From: Numida meleagris | Lineage: Eukaryota; Chordata; Aves; Galliformes; Numididae | Reading direction: 5' to 3' | Length of the DNA stretch: 64,000 nt | Assembly (NCBI RefSeq): GCF_002078875.1 | Contig: NC_034409.1 | Location: forward strand, 16,682,631 to 16,746,630 | Shown here: one piece after another, positions 13,114 through 25,493 of the stretch | Position numbering within the stretch: the first letter of the stretch is position 1 | Layout: every line of letters begins with the position of its first letter | Notes under the pieces: model-generated | What the model was told of the DNA's origin: nothing | Database searches by the model: none | Seen by the model: only the letters and a program-made list of their open reading frames with translations | Translations under genes and position numbers: made by a program

Positions 13114-16100
13114 ATTATTAAAAGGAAAGTTGAAATCTACTGCTGCTAAGGTAGTAATAATTGCATCGTTGCTTTAGATAACTATTCTTCTGTATGTCAG
13201 GACTACTTATATTGAGATGTTTCAAATGCACAAGATGTTTGTTGCCATTATTCCCCATGAATTTTTCACAAATTGGCACATTTATCTACATCCCAGCTTC
13301 CCCAAAATAGTGTTCAACATTTTCTTAAATTGCAGTATTTACCTGAACTGTTTGAAAGAATCCTATATTTTTGCTGCTGTTTAAAACAACATTTCACTGC
13401 TAATAATATCACAAAGATGTTGCCAGCTAGGTCTGAAAGCCAGACCTTCTGCACAGCAGGTGTTCTGCTTCATTACGTAAAATTAGTTTTCTTTCCAATA
13501 AGAACCATATGAAAGATTCCAGAATGATTTTTCTATAAATTGGAAGTGATGAAACATCTGGTTTCTTGCATCAATAGCTTCTAAAGTTAAAAAAAAAAAA
13601 AAGAACATGTATATATATATATACACTTTAGAAAACAACAGTTACAAAATCTTTAAAAAGAAATAAAAGAAATACAGAAACGCTAAGGAGTATAAGGGTC
13701 TGACTATAGTTAGCTGAAAAATATGAGTTTGGCTTGAAAAAAACATATACACATACTTTGTAAAGTAAAGCACTGGAAGTAAGCTTCTATACATTTGATG
13801 CAAAGATAACTGAAGTGGAACAGGACTGGCAGACTAGTTTTTCTGGAGCACTTGGAGAAGTAGTCTAAAATTTTGTTTGCAGGCATAAACATTTCAAATA
13901 TAGGCTGTCGTTCCACTTTTTAAGTGATACAATTGTTATTTCAGAATATAACCAAGAAGAATTTAACTACATTATTGAGAATAAAATGTAGATTTCTTGA
14001 TCATTTTCTTATGGTAGAAATATGAGAAAGCTGCAACTGATTCAGAAAATGATTTTTTTATTTTTTTGTGACAGAAGCGGTAACTACACAAGTATCATTC
14101 TTCCTGTCAGTATGAAAAGAATGCTAGATAAGTTAGGAAGCTATTTTGTTTTCATTTCACTGTAGAGATGATTATAATCTTCACTGTTAGCTATCTGCTC
14201 TGCACCTGGTGAAACTGATAAGAAGCACTACTGGACTGGTAGAGGAGTATATACTGTATGACACCACAGTAAAAACATTAGAATTTTAAAAAATACTTGT
14301 CTTATATATAATTGAAGGTAGATCCATAACTGCTCCCTTAGGTTCTTATTTAAAATTACATTTAAGGAAAATCTTAAATTGTAACACTAGATATGCAGAA
14401 ATTATTTATATCCACAAGAGCAGTTTTTGGTATCTGCAAAATTAGAGTAAAAATTTCAATAATCCCAACTAAATCAGAATTTAGCTTGTAGGATTTATTA
14501 CAGATCAGAAAAACATCTAGAAATCCATTGTCATGGCCATTTCGTCAGAGGAGAAGATAGGAGATGTAAAAATAGATAAGGACAATATCCATGGAAGAAA
14601 AAACCTTTGTGAGTTTTTCACTGTTGAGTATATATTTTGAATTACAAATTCGGATTGATTTTTCTATGACTGTGAAAAATATGTATACTATTCCCTCTCA
14701 TAAGTATTATTCAACTTTTCTAAATATTTCACATTCAGTATTCGACAAGACGGATACTTTGCAAGATAAATCTGTTTCATTCCACTTTATAAAGCTATGT
14801 GTCAACGAGAGCTATCTGTTCAGGTCAGGAATTTTGACCTTCTTTTTGATGTACTTAGTAAGTAGTCCTGCACTGTCTTTTGAAAGTCCACCTCCCAGAA
14901 ATTTTAAGCCAGTATTAGAAGGTTTGTCATCAAAATATTTAATTACCTGAGCTTTTGGATTGTCTCATAATGCAATGACAGGCCTGGTTTTCTACTCAGT
15001 GCTAATTCACAGGTTTAACTTACTCTGAAAAATAAAATTAAATGAATAAAATAAAGCAAATAAATTGGAGGTCTCAACCACAGTAAACCAAAAATAATTT
15101 TTCAAAAACTCTTTAAAACAAAATCCTGCAAGTTCCAGTGGGCTTACGAACATTCTTTTTTAACATACAATTCAAATTGTTTTGAAGGAGAAAAGTTTAT
15201 ACTGAATTACAAGCAATATATGATAATATGCATTTCCAGTTTGTTCATTTAACATATATAGCACAATTAATGGTTTCTCATAACCACAGCTTTTGTTACA
15301 ACTAGGAAAAAAAAAAAACAACTGATTATAATTGATCTATCCCATACTTTCTCCCTAAAAATTGTACCTACATTTTAGAGCATGTTTGGGACCATAATGA
15401 GTTGCCTAAGAATCCATCACTATTGTAGGTGGCTCCTGCTTCCTCTCAAAAAGGACCTGATTTCTCTGTAAGTCCTGTGTCTTACTGGTGAGCCCCAAAT
15501 AAGTCACTCAGATACTTGGTATTAGAAAACACGTCTATGTACTTAAGTAACTCAAGAGCAGTCTTGTAGGTTTTGTAGTGCATGAAAAGACATCCCACTC
15601 ACTGTTCTTATTTCTAGAACACAATAATAAGATATACTATGGGTTCCCATACGTACTTTTTCTGGGAATCATCTGCAGACCATCTTCCTTTGAACAAGAG
15701 GGGGACAGCAAGGTAATTCTTGCCTGTTTCATCCTTTTCACCAGGCTTTTCTGAAAATGTTGCAGTGCATAAAAAGATTAAGAAATCATCTGGGATAAAT
15801 AACTGATTATTAAAACACGCATGAGAGCAAAAGCCACTAGGAAATGACATCACAGGAAAGCAGAACCACCAAAATAGCTAGGTGGATGATTCTAGTGCTG
15901 AAAAAAGATAGGAGCTCCATCCAGAAAGGAGTAAAAATGACAGCCTGTGCTATGTCTAGATGCCATCCTCAATATTCCAATAAAAATACACACACACAAA
16001 GATCTGCATTTAAAAAAGGAACCTCCTACCTCTATAGTAAACACAGGGATAAACATTTTTCATGTCTTGCTTGTGAAACACTCTTATAGAGAAGTCGATT

Positions 16101-19100
16101 TAGAATCAAGACAACCTTATCTCTGCTCTGTATAGAGCGGAATCTACCATGGTTGTCACATGTGCATACTGATTGGACATAAGACAAGAAGAAAAAATGG
16201 AAGGATCTTTTCCTAACAGTAGGGGAAGACTTCTTCTTTCTCATTTTACTTTGTTCATTTGTTTGTTTCCTGAACTGCAGCTGTTTTCCACAGTAGCCTG
16301 TGAAATGCACCAACATCAATTTAAAATGCCTTCAGTACTTATGCAGCTATCAGATGCCAAAGTGATGGAACAATGCTTTGAAGATCAAATGCTGACAATG
16401 GGACACAAAGGCAATTATGAATGAGCCCAGTTGAATTTTAAAAATTGGAGAGAGCAAAAGGTAAAACAGGAGGAAGGTCTGAGCACAGAGCAGACTAAAG
16501 AACTAGTTTTAAGTAACAAGAAGATTATCACACAAAGAACAGCTGTTGCAGATGGAATGACTCAGAGCTTAAATGAAGGCATGTTCATTGACCTTGTGTA
16601 TAAAATATGAGGTAAGCTATACTCTCTTTAAGTGCTAGGTGTTTGTAAAGCCAACAAACATTAATGAATCCTGTCAGCAGCTTGGAAGAGACAAAAACTC
16701 AGGAGTGTCATGTCCATGCTCTCCTAGTCTGAAAATGTTTGTCATAAAACTCCATTTGTTCACTGAAAAGAACAGATATCTTACTAGTTTTTCTTTTCTC
16801 ATTTTAAGTCAACACCTGCAACAGCTGGGGTTAGATAATCCCAAATCTACATAAACAAGATGCCTTAAATCTGTGGAGAGGAGAAAGAGGAAACAATGAG
16901 AAGAGAAAGAGGAAATTAAATGAACACTAAATAAAGTCATTGTCTAATTCCAGGGCATGTAGACAGTAAAAAATCTCACAATTTTATGACATGAAATTTG
17001 TGAAATTTTGTTTGTGTGGTTGGTTGTTTTGTTTTATTTTTCATTTAATAACACTGAAGTGTAGGTGATCTTAGCTGTTTAATTCAGTCTATAGTACTGC
17101 ATATAAGTTGGATTTCATTATGGTTCACAAAAACTACTCCAAAGACTTTGTCTCTCACTTTTTGCATGAATGTGCTAAATGTACGGGTTTTTCTTTTTTT
17201 ATTTCCTTATTTGTTTATTTTCATTCAGTCTTCTTCTTGCCTGCCCAATAAAAAACAGGTATTTATTTTGTAAGACATAGTAGAGAGTAATTCATTTGGG
17301 AAGTTGGCTAAGATGCTTTTCTGAGGAAAAAAAAAAAGCGCATTTTGCTCATTTCTAAAAGGTGCTAACATATATGTGTAAAGTTGAAATTGCTAACCAC
17401 CCTGTAAAAGATGAAGTTATCCTAAAAACTAGTGTGGAACTTGACTTTTTATCCTGTTGGAAGTTGTCTTATGGGAAAAAAAAAATCATGAGAGAGATAA
17501 AAGTTGGTAAGCCTCTGGAACTGACTTGAAGCAAAAGCATATTCATCTACAACCATATTCATATCTAAACAGAGTCCCAGATAACATCTCTTTGCTCTAG
17601 CTTTCTGCTGAAGGTGAACTGCAATATCCCAAGTATTTAGCTGAATGCTCACATTATTTAAAGCTGTACACAGATGACGGAATAGAATCTTCCTCAAAGG
17701 AGAATAAAAGATTGAAGCACAAATATCAAGAAATCAATACTACATATTTTTTTGACCCATCAACACAAGAGACTTCTTTCTGTTTACAGCCCTTGCAAAA
17801 TTTCTTACACTGTCCTTTCATGCTTCCCTTGTACTTTAGGGTTTTTTTTAGCTACTTTGAAGACAAACTTTTTTTGGAATAATTCACCAATGGTCTCGCC
17901 TACTGGTTTGTTCAGTTTCAAGATGGAATCTTTTCTCAAGCAATGAACGTACTTGAAGTGGACACATATTGTGTGTATAACTGGATGAGATCCCTTGGGT
18001 AGCAACTGTAGCTAGTTTTCCCATGTGTGTCAGCATGGGACCAGAAGTATTTTAATAGTGATGTAATGATGGCAGTTTACAAAGTGTTGATATTTAAAGC
18101 TACATAAAGGCAAATCTGCAGTTGAGTGAAATTAGGATTCATCAAATTTTCAGAAAAAGTCATTGCTTTTTCATTTTCATACTAGTATATGACTGCATTG
18201 GCACCCACATCAAAAACTGAAAGCCGGTCATTCTTTATTTCAAGCTGTCAAGGTGAAGAGATTAAAAAAAAAAAAAAAAAAAAAAATTCCCTATCAGGAC
18301 TTGCCAGTTTGATCTGTTTGGGATTGGTGGGGATTTTCTCTAAGTAGTATCCTCTCGGGGAACTGTAGGTTTCTTCAGATATCTATATATTCTGACTTCA
18401 GGCATGTGATAGATCCCTAGTCATGTAACAATATAATACTTCTTCACCGCAAACAAACAAGCAAACAAATAAATCAATTGCTAATAATACTGTGCTACAC
18501 AAACTTCAAAGCAAGATATTGTCAAATAACCACAAGAGACTAAAAAATACTCTAATATAGAGAGACTTTTGCTACCAAATTGCAGACTGAGAGAAGAGGA
18601 TGTTTACTAAATACTAGAGATATCAGGAGACTGTAGGAAAGATCACTGCGATGTCTTTTGCACTTCAGACTTTTGCCATATTTTTGTTTTGTTTTGCTTA
18701 CTGTTGAGGGTTACTAAGACTCACAGCTGTACCATTACATGATGTATTGTGCTAACAAAGAATGCTGTTGGAAGGTCTGCAGCTCACAGTGTGTGGTAAG
18801 CAGAGCAAGATTCTCAGAAGAACTAAAGGTGATTAAATGCCTCCTCCTTCTTCAGCACATTAGTCAAAAGTAATCTTACAAATGTTCCAGGTGACAGACC
18901 AACATCTAGCTTCTGCTGTTCCACATGCAGCATTGGTGACACAGTGCTTTACTTGGCAGCCTTGACAGTGTTTGCTGTCTGAGTAGTTTCCTGTGCCAAC
19001 AGCATGTTGTACTCCAATCAGTGCAGTCTTCTTCAGCTGCCCAAATGACTACAGTACTGTCATTCTTAGCTTGACTTTGCCAATGACCTCTGTGAGTTGC

Positions 19101-20050
19101 TTGCATAAATTATTTTTAGTGTGATAGAAATTCTATTTTTGCATTTTATTTTTGGTTAGATTCACAAAAGTTCTTTGGTAGCCAAAGAAGCACTGTCAAA
19201 GAATTCAAGCAACCCGGTCCAGCCATACATCCTCCACTTAGGTGCTTGGAAATTTATAGATGCCCATATTTTCACTACCTTTGCAAACCAAGTGAGTACT
19301 ACTGGACAGATATGGGCACTTATATCACTGGTGGGCATTGCAGTTCAGAGTTTATTTCTCACATAAACCTATTCCATATATTACCTGTTTCTGTAACTAA
19401 TTTTTATAGCAATAATGTCACAGAAATATCACGCTCACACCATAAAGTATTTCACTGCAGTAATATATGTAATGCTTCTGAGAGTAGAGAAAAAGCAAGC
19501 AAAAATAGGCATGACAATATATAAAGCAAAATGAGACTAGAATTCTGATATCTGCTTCCACATTTTACGTAAAAGCAACATCAAATAACAACATTCACAG
19601 TAGGGACAGGTGTCTCCTAATCTTATGTCACTGACAAAAGCCCTCAAAAGTAAACATGATACTTCTAATTCAGACCTTGATATCCTTCGCATTTCTGTCC
19701 TCTCTGAGAGAATTTACTCCAGGAATCTTTACAAACCCAATTGCAGAGGCAGAGGTAGAAACCTCTACCAAGTACCAAACTATTCAGCAACATCTCATGT
19801 AAATTTATCTTCTCAGAAAACATTTAGATATTCACAGCATTTGGTGGTAAGCAAGTCATTATTATGGAGATCTTGACCATGTCTAAGTTTTTCAGCTTCA
19901 GTTCCTTATGTCTTCACATTTAGCTCATCTCTTATATTGTGACCAAATAGTCCTCAGATGAGAGAATGGTCTGTTACTTAATTGCTCCTGCAAATTATTT
20001 TATTCTCCTTGAGGATGATATAATAATTGAGAGAAAAAATATATATTCTT
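13114..20050. other. Unique AT-rich sequence without a recognised gene
   Basis: Nearly 7 kb in which no gene, LTR or CR1 could be recognised on either strand. It contains an A14 run followed by (TA)n at about 13589-13622 and an A23 run at 18264-18286. Open frames up to about 119 codons (for example 14591-14950) have no motif or convincing coding character. Confidence 0.5.
18264..18286 (+). repeat. A23 homopolymer
   Basis: Twenty-three consecutive A residues. I looked upstream for a processed pseudogene or SINE body that would make this a retroposition tail and found none. Confidence 0.9.
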
Positions 20051-20139
20051 ATAGAATCATAGAATCATAGAATTAGCTAGGTTGGAAAAGACCTACAAGA
20101 TCATCCACTCCAACCATCCAACTACCACCAATAACCCCA

Positions 20140-22035
20140 CTAAACCATGTCTCTCAACACTATATCTAAATGTTTCTTGAACACCCCCAGGGTTGGTGAC
20201 TCCACCACCTCCCTGGGCAGCCCATTCCAGCGCCTGACCACTCTTTCAGAAAAGTAGTGTTTTCTAATGTTCAGCCTAAATCTCCCCTGGCGCAACTTGA
20301 GGCCATTTCCCCTCGTCCTGTCACTAGTTACAAGAGAGAAGAGGCCGACCCCCAGCTCACTACAACCTCCCTTCAGGTAGTTATAGAGAGCAATAAGGTC
20401 CCCCCTGAGCCTCCTCTTCTCCAGACTGAACAATCCCAGCTCCCTCAGCCGCTCCTCATAAGGCCTGTGCTCCAGACCCCTCACCAGCTTTGTCGCCCTC
20501 CTCTGAACATGCTCCAGGGCCCCAATGTCTTTCTTGCAGTGAGAGGCCCAAAACTGGACACAGTACTCGAGGATCGGCCTCACCAGGGCTGAGTACAGAG
20601 GGACAATTACTTCCCTACTCCTACTGGCAACACTGTTCCTGATACAAGCCAGGATGCCATTGGCCTTCTTGGCCACCTGGGCACACTGCTGGCTCATGCT
20701 CAGCCGAGCATCAACCGATACCCCCAGGTCCGTTTCCTCCACACAACCATCCAGCCACTCTGCCACAAGCCTGTAGCATTGCCGGGGGTTGTTGCGGCTG
20801 AAGTGCAGGACCTGGCACTTGGTCTTGTTGAACCTCACCCCACTGGCTTCAGCCCAGAGATCCAGCCTGTCCAGATCTCTCTGTAGGGCCTCTCTACCCC
20901 CAGGCAGATCAACACTTCCTGCCAGCTTGGTGTTGTCTGCAAACTTACTGAGGGTGCTCTCAATGCCCTCATCCAGGTCACCAATAAAGATATTGAAGAG
21001 GACAGGCCCCAGCACCGACCCCTGGGGAACACCACTCGTGACAGGTCGCCAGCTGGATTTCACTCCATTCAACACCATTCTCTGGGCCCAGCCCTCCAGC
21101 CAGCTCCTTACCCAGCACAGAGTGTACCTGTCCAAGCCACGGGCTGCCAGTTTCTCCAGGAGAATACTGTGGGAGACAGTGTCAAAGGCTTTGCTGAAGT
21201 CTAGGTAGACCACATCAGCAGCCTTTCCCTCATCCACCAGATGGGTCACTCGATCATAGAAGATCAGGTTGGTCAAGCAGGACCTGCCTTTCACAAACCC
21301 ATGCTGGCTGGGCCTGATTCCCCTGTTGTCCTGCAAATGCTGCGTGATCTCCCTCAGGATAATCTGCTCCATAACGTTCCCTGGCACCGAGGTCAGGCTG
21401 ACAGGCCTATAGTTCCCCGGATCCTCCTTACGACCCTTCTTGTAGATGGGAGTCACACTGGCAAGTCTCCAGTCTTCTGGGACCTCTCCAGTTGACCAGG
21501 AATGCTGATAGATGATGGAAAGCGGCTTGGCTATCTCCTCCGCCAGCTCGCTCAGTACTCTCGGGTGGATCTCGTCTGGCCCCATGGACTTGTGGCAGTC
21601 CAGGTAGAGTAGTAGGTCTCTGACCGTTTCCTGCTGAATCATGGGGGGTTTATTCAGCTCCCCATTCAAGACTTCCAGGTCAGAGAGTAGAGTACTCTGA
21701 GGACAACTGGTCTGGCTTTTAAAGACAGACGTAAAGAAGGCATTGAGAACCTCAGCCTTTTTGTTGTCCTCAGTGGCTACATTCCCAGCCGCATCCAGTA
21801 AAGAATGGAGATTCTCCTTGGTCCTCCTCTTACTGTTAATATATTTGTAGAAGCGTTTCTTGTTCCCTTTTATCCCAGCAGCCAAGCTTAGTTTGAGCTG
21901 GGCCTTTGCCTTTCTAATTTTCTCCCTGCACATCCTGACAACCTCTTTGTACTCTTTCCAAGTTGTCTGTCCCTTCTTCCACAGGAGGTAGATTCTCTTT
22001 TTCTCCTGGAGCCTCAGGAAAAGCTCCCTGTTCAT
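20140..22035 (-). pseudogene. CR1 ORF2, reverse transcriptase and C-terminal domain
   Basis: A continuous 631-codon frame in the same register as the endonuclease frame upstream. It is the part of CR1 ORF2 that copies element RNA into DNA at a nicked target. Residues about 145-420 are the RT domain: PDEIHPRVL (153-161), [12 protein letters not shown] (208-219), [14 protein letters not shown] (244-257), YLDFSKAFD with the first catalytic Asp (277-285) and VPQGSVLGP (336-344). The active-site box, normally FADD in CR1, reads FADN at 365-368 (codon 20932-20934, AAC). Polymerase activity should therefore be lost even if the stops were absent. The C-terminal half keeps the usual CR1 EYCVQFWAS and [17 protein letters not shown] segments. 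The ATG at 22035 directly follows an in-frame stop and is not the natural start. Confidence 0.93.
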
Positions 22036-22089
22036 CTACACCAGTCTCCTTCCCCATTGGCTCATCTTGCAGCTCAGGGGGACAGCCTA

Positions 22090-22950
22090 TTACTGTGCCT
22101 TCAGGACTTCCTTCTTGAGGAGCGACCAGCCTTCCTGGACCCCTTTACCCTCCAGGACCGAATCCCAAGGGACCCTCCCTACCAGCCCCCTGAACAATTC
22201 AAAGTCTGCCCTCCGAAAGTCCAAGGTAGCCGTTTTGCTGTCCCCTCTCCTGGTTCCACCAAGAATTGAGAACTCTACCATTTCATGGTCACTCTGTCCA
22301 AGGCAGCCTCCAACTTCCACATCTCCCACCAGACCTTCCCTGTTTGTAAACAGCAGGTCTAGCAGGGCACCTCCCCTGGTAGGTTCTCTCACCAGCTGCA
22401 GATTGAAGTTATCTTCCATACACTCTAGAAACCTCCTAGACTGCTTCTTCTGCGCTGTGTTGTATTCCCAGCATATATCAGGGAAGTTGAAGTCCCCCAT
22501 GAGGGCAAGGGCTGGCGATTGCGCAACTTCAGCCAGCTGTTTATAGAACGCCTCATCTGTCTCTTCATCCTGGTTAGGTGGTCTGTAAGAGACCCCCACC
22601 AGGATGTCTGCCTTGTCAGCCTTTCCTTTGATCCTAACCCACAGAGATTCAACATTATCTTCCCCAGTTGCAAGCTCAATAACATCAAAACACTCTCTAA
22701 CATAGAGAGCCATGCCACCACCCCTCCTTCCTTGCCTATCCTTTCTGAAGAGCCAGTAGCCATCCATCGCAGCACTCCAGTCATGGGAGTGATCCCACCA
22801 TGTTTCTGTAATGGCAACTAAGTCATAGTTTGCCTGCCGCACGAAGGCTTCCAGTACTTCCTGTTTGTTGCTCATGCTGCGGGCATTGGCATAGACGCAC
22901 TTCAGCTGAGCCTCTTGCCTCACCCCTAATCCCGATGCCTGCCTAGGCAC
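22090..22950 (-). pseudogene. CR1 ORF2, apurinic-like endonuclease domain
   Basis: A 286-codon frame for the N-terminal nuclease that nicks target DNA in CR1 retrotransposition (exonuclease-endonuclease-phosphatase fold). All expected motifs are visible: Asn in YANARS (20-24), Glu in TETWWD (48-53), RGGGMALYVR (76-85), VGVSYRPPN (118-126), Asp and Asn of GDFNFPD (152-158), and the terminal SDH (220-222). The domain itself appears intact. It is separated from the RT by TAA then TAG (22092-22087) and a third stop, TAG, at 22036-22038. The frame across the roughly 18-codon gap is unchanged, so only nonsense mutations divide ORF2. Confidence 0.93.
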
Positions 22951-23045
22951 ACCTCTTGCAGGCCTGGTTTTATCCCCTTCCTCTCTAGTTTAAAGCCCTC
23001 TCTATAAGCCCTGCCAGCTCCTGGACAAGGATGCGTTTCCCCCTT

Positions 23046-24097
23046 TGAGACAGGACAGATCCAAATGATGGCAGTCAAAATACATGATGAATTAGTATCC
23101 ATGAAAAAACTTGACAATTTAAAATATAGAACAAAATCTTGGTTCATGAGTCACCAAGGATTCCATTATTTTCATTCAATGGGTCTGAAAAATTAAGCAT
23201 TTACATTAGATTTAAGAGGTTTAATGGATCAACATTCTGTTTGTCAACCTAATCTAAGTGCATTGATGTGAAGACATTAATCACAATATATAAAATATAT
23301 ACTGGTGAATTTTATAGCATCTGCTACTTTTTTATTTCCATAAATAATCTACTAATTAGTTTAATATATACTATTTACATGTTTATATTGATGGTTTAAT
23401 TTACTTTGTGTCATGAGAAAGTACTGTAAGATGTCTCTAACCGAGTTCAGACTGGTTGACAGGACACAAAATTGTATTAAGTGAAATTTGAGTTTACTGC
23501 TAAATAGTTTATGATTTGGCTGTAAACCAGAAATGTCTAGTACTGGTAAAATTTAGGCAAAAACAAGTGATGGTGAAAATGGAAAGCAAGTTTCTCCTCA
23601 TGTTTAAATTCACATTTTAGCTTCCATTTCTACCATGCTTGTTGATAATGTTAGCACAATAAACATAAGAAAAACATCTTATTTGAGAAATTAGATTTAT
23701 GAGCATAATAATTACTTTAGGTGCTGCTAAATATTCTAGCTCTATTGATATATTTACTTCTCTATGAGTAAACATATTAACATCTATATAGCATTTAACA
23801 TTTTGATTGGAAATCTTGGTATTGTTTCTTACATAATAACTATTACAGACTGTAAATGAGAGGAAGAATTTTTGAAATACCTTTTCATCAATTATGATAT
23901 GGATATAACATTAAAATATTTGCAGTAGTACATAAAAAAACACCATGATGTTTATCATCAGATTGTTCTGACATCATCTGCACTGAAAATATTTTAAAGA
24001 ATGTCTTTTATAGTCAGTTGTCCTCTGCTTTGCACTTTCTATAGTGCTTACACTTGCACAAATTGGATGAGAAGGTTAGATAATCAGTATTATGATA
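23046..24097. other. AT-rich non-coding sequence
   Basis: No gene, transposon or structured repeat recognised between the CR1 and the mariner element. Confidence 0.5.
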
Positions 24098-25398
24098 AGA
24101 GGGATGCTCTGGGAGTGATATTTCCTATTTTATTATGTTGGACCACGATGTCAGAGGTAGATGTTAGTGGTATGGCAGTGGACGTTGAACCTTCCCTCCA
24201 ATATTCCATTACTTTTCTTTGCCATGCAACAGATGGCAGGAGAGGGGTAGTCTGACAGAATGGCATCTGACATGGAAGTGTATATAAAGTAAAAGTGTGT
24301 AAATGAATTCCTCCATACAGAAAAAAATAGCATCCATTTACATTCATCATTCAGCTTGCTGGCCTGCCAGTGGATGTGAGCACTGTGAGGCAGTGGGTGG
24401 TGTGTTTCAGCAGTAGTGACAGTGACATGTAAGGCAAGCTACATTCTGGATGGCCATGCACAGCTGTGACATCATGAAATGAAGAGTATCTCAATCAGCT
24501 CATCTGTGCAAATTGGCAGATTACAACCAGGGAACTATGTACCGAGCTGTATATTGCCTTCAATGCATTGGAAACAATGGTGGCAATGTTAGAATATTGC
24601 AAAGTTTGCTCCAGGTGGGTCCCATGAATGCTCACACAGGTAAAGAAAGAACAATGTATGCAACTTTGACAGGATCCATTGAACCACGATGAGGCTGAAG
24701 GTGACAGTTTCCTATGTCTAAACATGGCTTGTTTTCATTACAAGCCAGACTCAAAACAGCAGTCCATGGAGCGGTGGCACATGAAGTCTTCACTGAAGAG
24801 AAGTTCAAGGCACTGACCTCAATGGGTAAAGTGATGTTCTCTGTCTTTTGGAATAGGGAAGGAGTGATCCTTCTGGATTTCCTGAAACCTGGAAAAGCCA
24901 TCAGCTCTGACCACTGCATGGTGATGCTGAATTAGCAGAAGGCTCGGACTTCCAGAGTCAGGCCAGAGAAGAGGACAACATATTAACACAATAATGCCAG
25001 GCTCCACACAAGTTCAAAGACCGTGGAGCACATTGCTAATCTTGGCTGGACTGTCCTACCACATCCACCACAAAATCTGGATTTCGCACCTTTAGATTTC
25101 CATCTTCTTAGGCCAATGAAAAATGCACTGTGTGGACAACACAGCACCATCATAGCAGCCGTGAAACTGCTGCTCACCTCCACTGGTGCAGATTTTCACA
25201 AGCGTGGCATGCAGGATGTTATTGATTGCTGGCAAAAATGTATAGCTAATAGTGATGACTATGTTGAAAAATAGTCATATAGTCAAAATAGAAAAAAGAG
25301 TTTTGTAGGTGAGAATTTGCTCTATCAAACTGTGTTATTTTGCTCTTTTTATCTGTTGTAGTTTCCATGGAATAGGATGCATTACTATTGGAGCAACA
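24098..25398 (+). mobile_element. Degenerate near-full-length mariner transposon
   Basis: About 1.3 kb, the usual length for mariner. The inverted ends are decayed: left ATGCTCTGGGAGTGATATTT, right ATGCATTACTATTGGAGCA. TA dinucleotides flank it at 24096-24097 and 25399-25400. It is the long relative of the two short copies at 7063 and 43385. The interior encodes transposase remnants in one orientation. The element resembles the mariner known from galliform genomes, but the exact family name needs a database match. Confidence 0.88.
24330..25274 (+). pseudogene. Mariner transposase remnant
   Basis: Conserved mariner pieces are readable in order, in changing frames: PVDVSTVRQWVVCFSSSDSD near the N-terminus, KVMFSVFWNREGVILLDFL (about 24825-24885), HNNARLHTSSKTVEHIANLG (from 24987), then HPPQNLDFAPLDFHLL and a C-terminal CWQKCIANSDDYVEK ending at TAG near 25272. 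In active mariner transposases the catalytic triad lies in a GDE block, an HDNAR block and a SPDLAP block. Here the GDE block is no longer recognisable, HDNAR reads HNNAR (Asp to Asn), and only the third Asp survives (NLDFAP). With frameshifts and in-frame stops, this copy is inactive. Confidence 0.88.
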
Positions 25399-25493
25399 TA
25401 TGTATATTAAGTTGCTCTATCCTGACATAAGCTACTGCCTGCAATCTTGCTATCCAGAAATGGATAGCAAGTAGAGCTCCAATTGCTTTGTAA

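Larger units (their letters stand above)
20051..23045 (-). mobile_element. CR1 LINE with nearly complete ORF2
   Basis: About 3.0 kb on the minus strand. From 5' to 3': a short leader (to about 23045), the endonuclease (22950-22090), a linker with stops, the reverse transcriptase and C-terminal domain (22035-20140), a short 3' UTR, and a CATAGAAT-type tail at 20051-20074. ORF1 is absent, so the copy is 5'-truncated relative to a full CR1. It is the least decayed CR1 in the window and shares its 3' UTR with the copies at 44842 and 49296. Confidence 0.95.

Noticed and set aside
18264..18286. A23 run as the tail of a processed pseudogene
   Set aside because: No cDNA-like body or target duplication was found upstream.
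19610..19846. Open frame ending at a good GTAAGC donor (19847)
   Set aside because: No convincing acceptor and no recognisable protein; the donor alone is weak evidence.
20257..20592. 111-codon plus-strand frame, proline-rich
   Set aside because: It is antisense to the CR1 reverse-transcriptase frame and is only its shadow.
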